Below, piece after piece: positions 6,062 to 7,083 of a DNA stretch of 7,083 nt. A program made the translations under genes and the position numbers. Source of the stretch: Sulfurimonas sp. (lineage in GTDB: Bacteria; Campylobacterota; Campylobacteria; Campylobacterales; Sulfurimonadaceae); contig NZ_JALNZY010000093.1 in the NCBI RefSeq assembly GCF_023229105.1, forward strand, positions 1 to 7,083. The letters are read 5' to 3'. The notes below the pieces were generated by a model. It was not told the DNA's origin. It did no database searches and worked only from the letters and a program-made list of their open reading frames with translations. The stretch's first letter is position 1. Every line of letters starts with the position of its first letter.

Positions 6062-7083
6062 TTATATAATGATTAGTTTTTCTCTAGTGTCTTCATAAAT
6101 TTTTGCATCAAGCTCTATAGTTAGTTTTGTTTGGGGAATTTTTTCTACAATAATGATTGGGCTTAAATCATAATTTGTATCTGTTAAAGTATCTCTAAAC
6201 TTCAACTCTTGATCAAAAGCAGGCGGATGAAATATGAGCTCGCTTAGAGTTTTATAGTTAAAGTTGCATGTAGAATTGAAAAACTCTAAAGTTACAAATC
6301 TAATCTCCTCGCGGTTGAAATAAGCGATATTATTATGTAAAAATTCTACATTACCTTGCGCTTTTTTTCTAGGAAGGGTAGAGTAAAAGAGCGCATAAGC
6401 GGGAATAACCTCTGTTTTATTAGCGGTAACTTTAAAGCTAAATTGGCGGTAGTTTAAAAACTTCTCTTTAATGATTTTATATGCAATATTTTTCTCTTCA
6501 AGTTTGTTGCGATGTGTATATAGTTCAAGTCTCTCTTCGATGGAAGAGGGAAGTGTTTGGTTAGAGAGCGGGGAGAACATCTCATCCATAAGGCGGTCTT
6601 GCTGCTCTCTTTGCATACTAAGCCCGTAGATGCATCCGCAGTAATCTTGACGGTAGAGCTGCTCCTCTTTTGTAGTGCGGCTCTGTTCTTGCGTCCCGCT
6701 GTTTGTTCTATAATCAAATGCGATAAACTCAACACCATATTTTTTAAAAAAAATATCACCGCTTCGTTTTAGTTGTTCTTGTGATTTTAGCGGGCTAACA
6801 AGAAGTGTAGTCGTGATGCTTTTTTCTCCAAGCTCTTGTGCTTTTAGCGCACTAACTTCAAAGCGTCTGTCAAAACAGACTTCACATCTTTTGCCTTTTT
6901 CAGGTTCATTTTCCAAACCGCTGACTGCTTGTAGCCAAGCTTCAAAATCATACTCCCCCTCAAGCAGCTCGAGCCCAAGTTTTTTGCATGAGCGTTTTAC
7001 GTCAAGCAGACGAAGCTGATACTCGGAGTAGGGATGAATATTTGGATCGTAAAAGAAGCCTGTGAGCTTCTCATGAGGGTAGT
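6062..7083 (-). CDS. queH: Epoxyqueuosine reductase QueH (DUF208), start beyond window
   Basis: QueH reduces epoxyqueuosine to queuosine in the wobble position of GUN-anticodon tRNAs, using an iron-sulfur cluster; it is unrelated to the cobalamin enzyme QueG. Reading from the right edge in the frame ending at 6062, 339 residues are visible. Family features in order, numbered from the first visible residue: FYDPNIHPYSEYQLR (9-23), a segment ending ENEPEKGKRCEVC (57-69) with the first visible Cys pair (Cys66, Cys69), TTLLVSP (91-97), then YRQDYCGC (143-150) with Cys148 and Cys150. The N-terminal CCxPC motif expected for the family must lie just outside the window. A TTG at 6916 is only an internal leucine codon, since the homology continues upstream. 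Residues from about 169 to 339 (6577-6065) form an extension beyond the DUF208 core that I cannot assign. fabZ follows after 51 bp. Confidence 0.9.
   Translation of the reverse strand, partial: YPHEKLTGFFYDPNIHPYSEYQLRLLDVKRSCKKLGLELLEGEYDFEAWLQAVSGLENEPEKGKRCEVCFDRRFEVSALKAQELGEKSITTTLLVSPLKSQEQLKRSGDIFFKKYGVEFIAFDYRTNSGTQEQSRTTKEEQLYRQDYCGCIYGLSMQREQQDRLMDEMFSPLSNQTLPSSIEERLELYTHRNKLEEKNIAYKIIKEKFLNYRQFSFKVTANKTEVIPAYALFYSTLPRKKAQGNVEFLHNNIAYFNREEIRFVTLEFFNSTCNFNYKTLSELIFHPPAFDQELKFRDTLTDTNYDLSPIIIVEKIPQTKLTIELDAKIYEDTREKLIII

Noticed and set aside
6454..6759. 101-codon minus-strand frame overlapping queH in another frame
   Set aside because: It overlaps the conserved YCGC region of QueH, which is clearly the coding frame.
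6062..6916. queH start at the TTG at 6916
   Set aside because: QueH family residues (FYDPNIHP, EYQLR) continue upstream in the same frame to the window edge, so this TTG is an internal leucine.
6557..7019. Plus-strand short frames at the right end
   Set aside because: Both are antisense to the queH coding frame, with no ribosome site or recognisable product.

Overview
The window looks like a chromosomal housekeeping segment from a Campylobacterota (epsilonproteobacterial) genome, probably a free-living Sulfurimonas-like member. The DNA is AT-rich and every gene lies on the minus strand. Read in the direction of transcription (right to left) the order is queH - fabZ - lpxA - small ORF - clpX - mreB - mreC - carB. 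From memory, the same order (a DUF208 gene, fabZ, lpxA, clpX, mreB, mreC, then carB) is found in Campylobacter jejuni. The LpxA here also carries an Asn-Pro-Gly-Thr stretch that I recall from Helicobacter LpxA. The genus is an inference.

Layout. 7083-6062: most of a QueH-type epoxyqueuosine reductase, whose N-terminus lies beyond the right edge, with a long C-terminal extension. 6061-6011: a short spacer with a possible extended -10 promoter. 6010-4753: fabZ and lpxA, 16 bp apart; lpxA starts with TTG. 4760-4647: a 37-codon open frame that fills the lpxA-clpX gap, overlapping the end of lpxA by 8 bp and the start of clpX by 4 bp (ATGA). 4650-3403: clpX. 3393-2356: mreB, 9 bp after clpX. 2363-1602: mreC, overlapping the end of mreB. 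1601-1523: a 79-bp spacer with a perfect TATAAT on the minus strand. 1522-1: the first 507 codons of carB, running off the left edge.

How the genes fit together. FabZ and LpxA use the same pool of (3R)-3-hydroxyacyl-ACP: FabZ dehydrates it for phospholipid fatty acids, and LpxA transfers the acyl group to start lipid A. MreB and MreC direct lateral wall growth. ClpX is the unfoldase of the ClpXP protease, so the block joins envelope synthesis, cell shape and protein quality control in one tightly spaced, probably co-transcribed unit. queH (tRNA queuosine) and carB (carbamoyl phosphate for arginine and pyrimidines) are metabolic flanks; carB probably has its own promoter.

I see no mobile element, CRISPR array, tRNA, rRNA or clear Rho-independent terminator. 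The least ordinary items are the small ORF between lpxA and clpX with its embedded 16-bp palindrome, and the C-terminal extension of QueH. Nothing here supports a new defence or mobile system.
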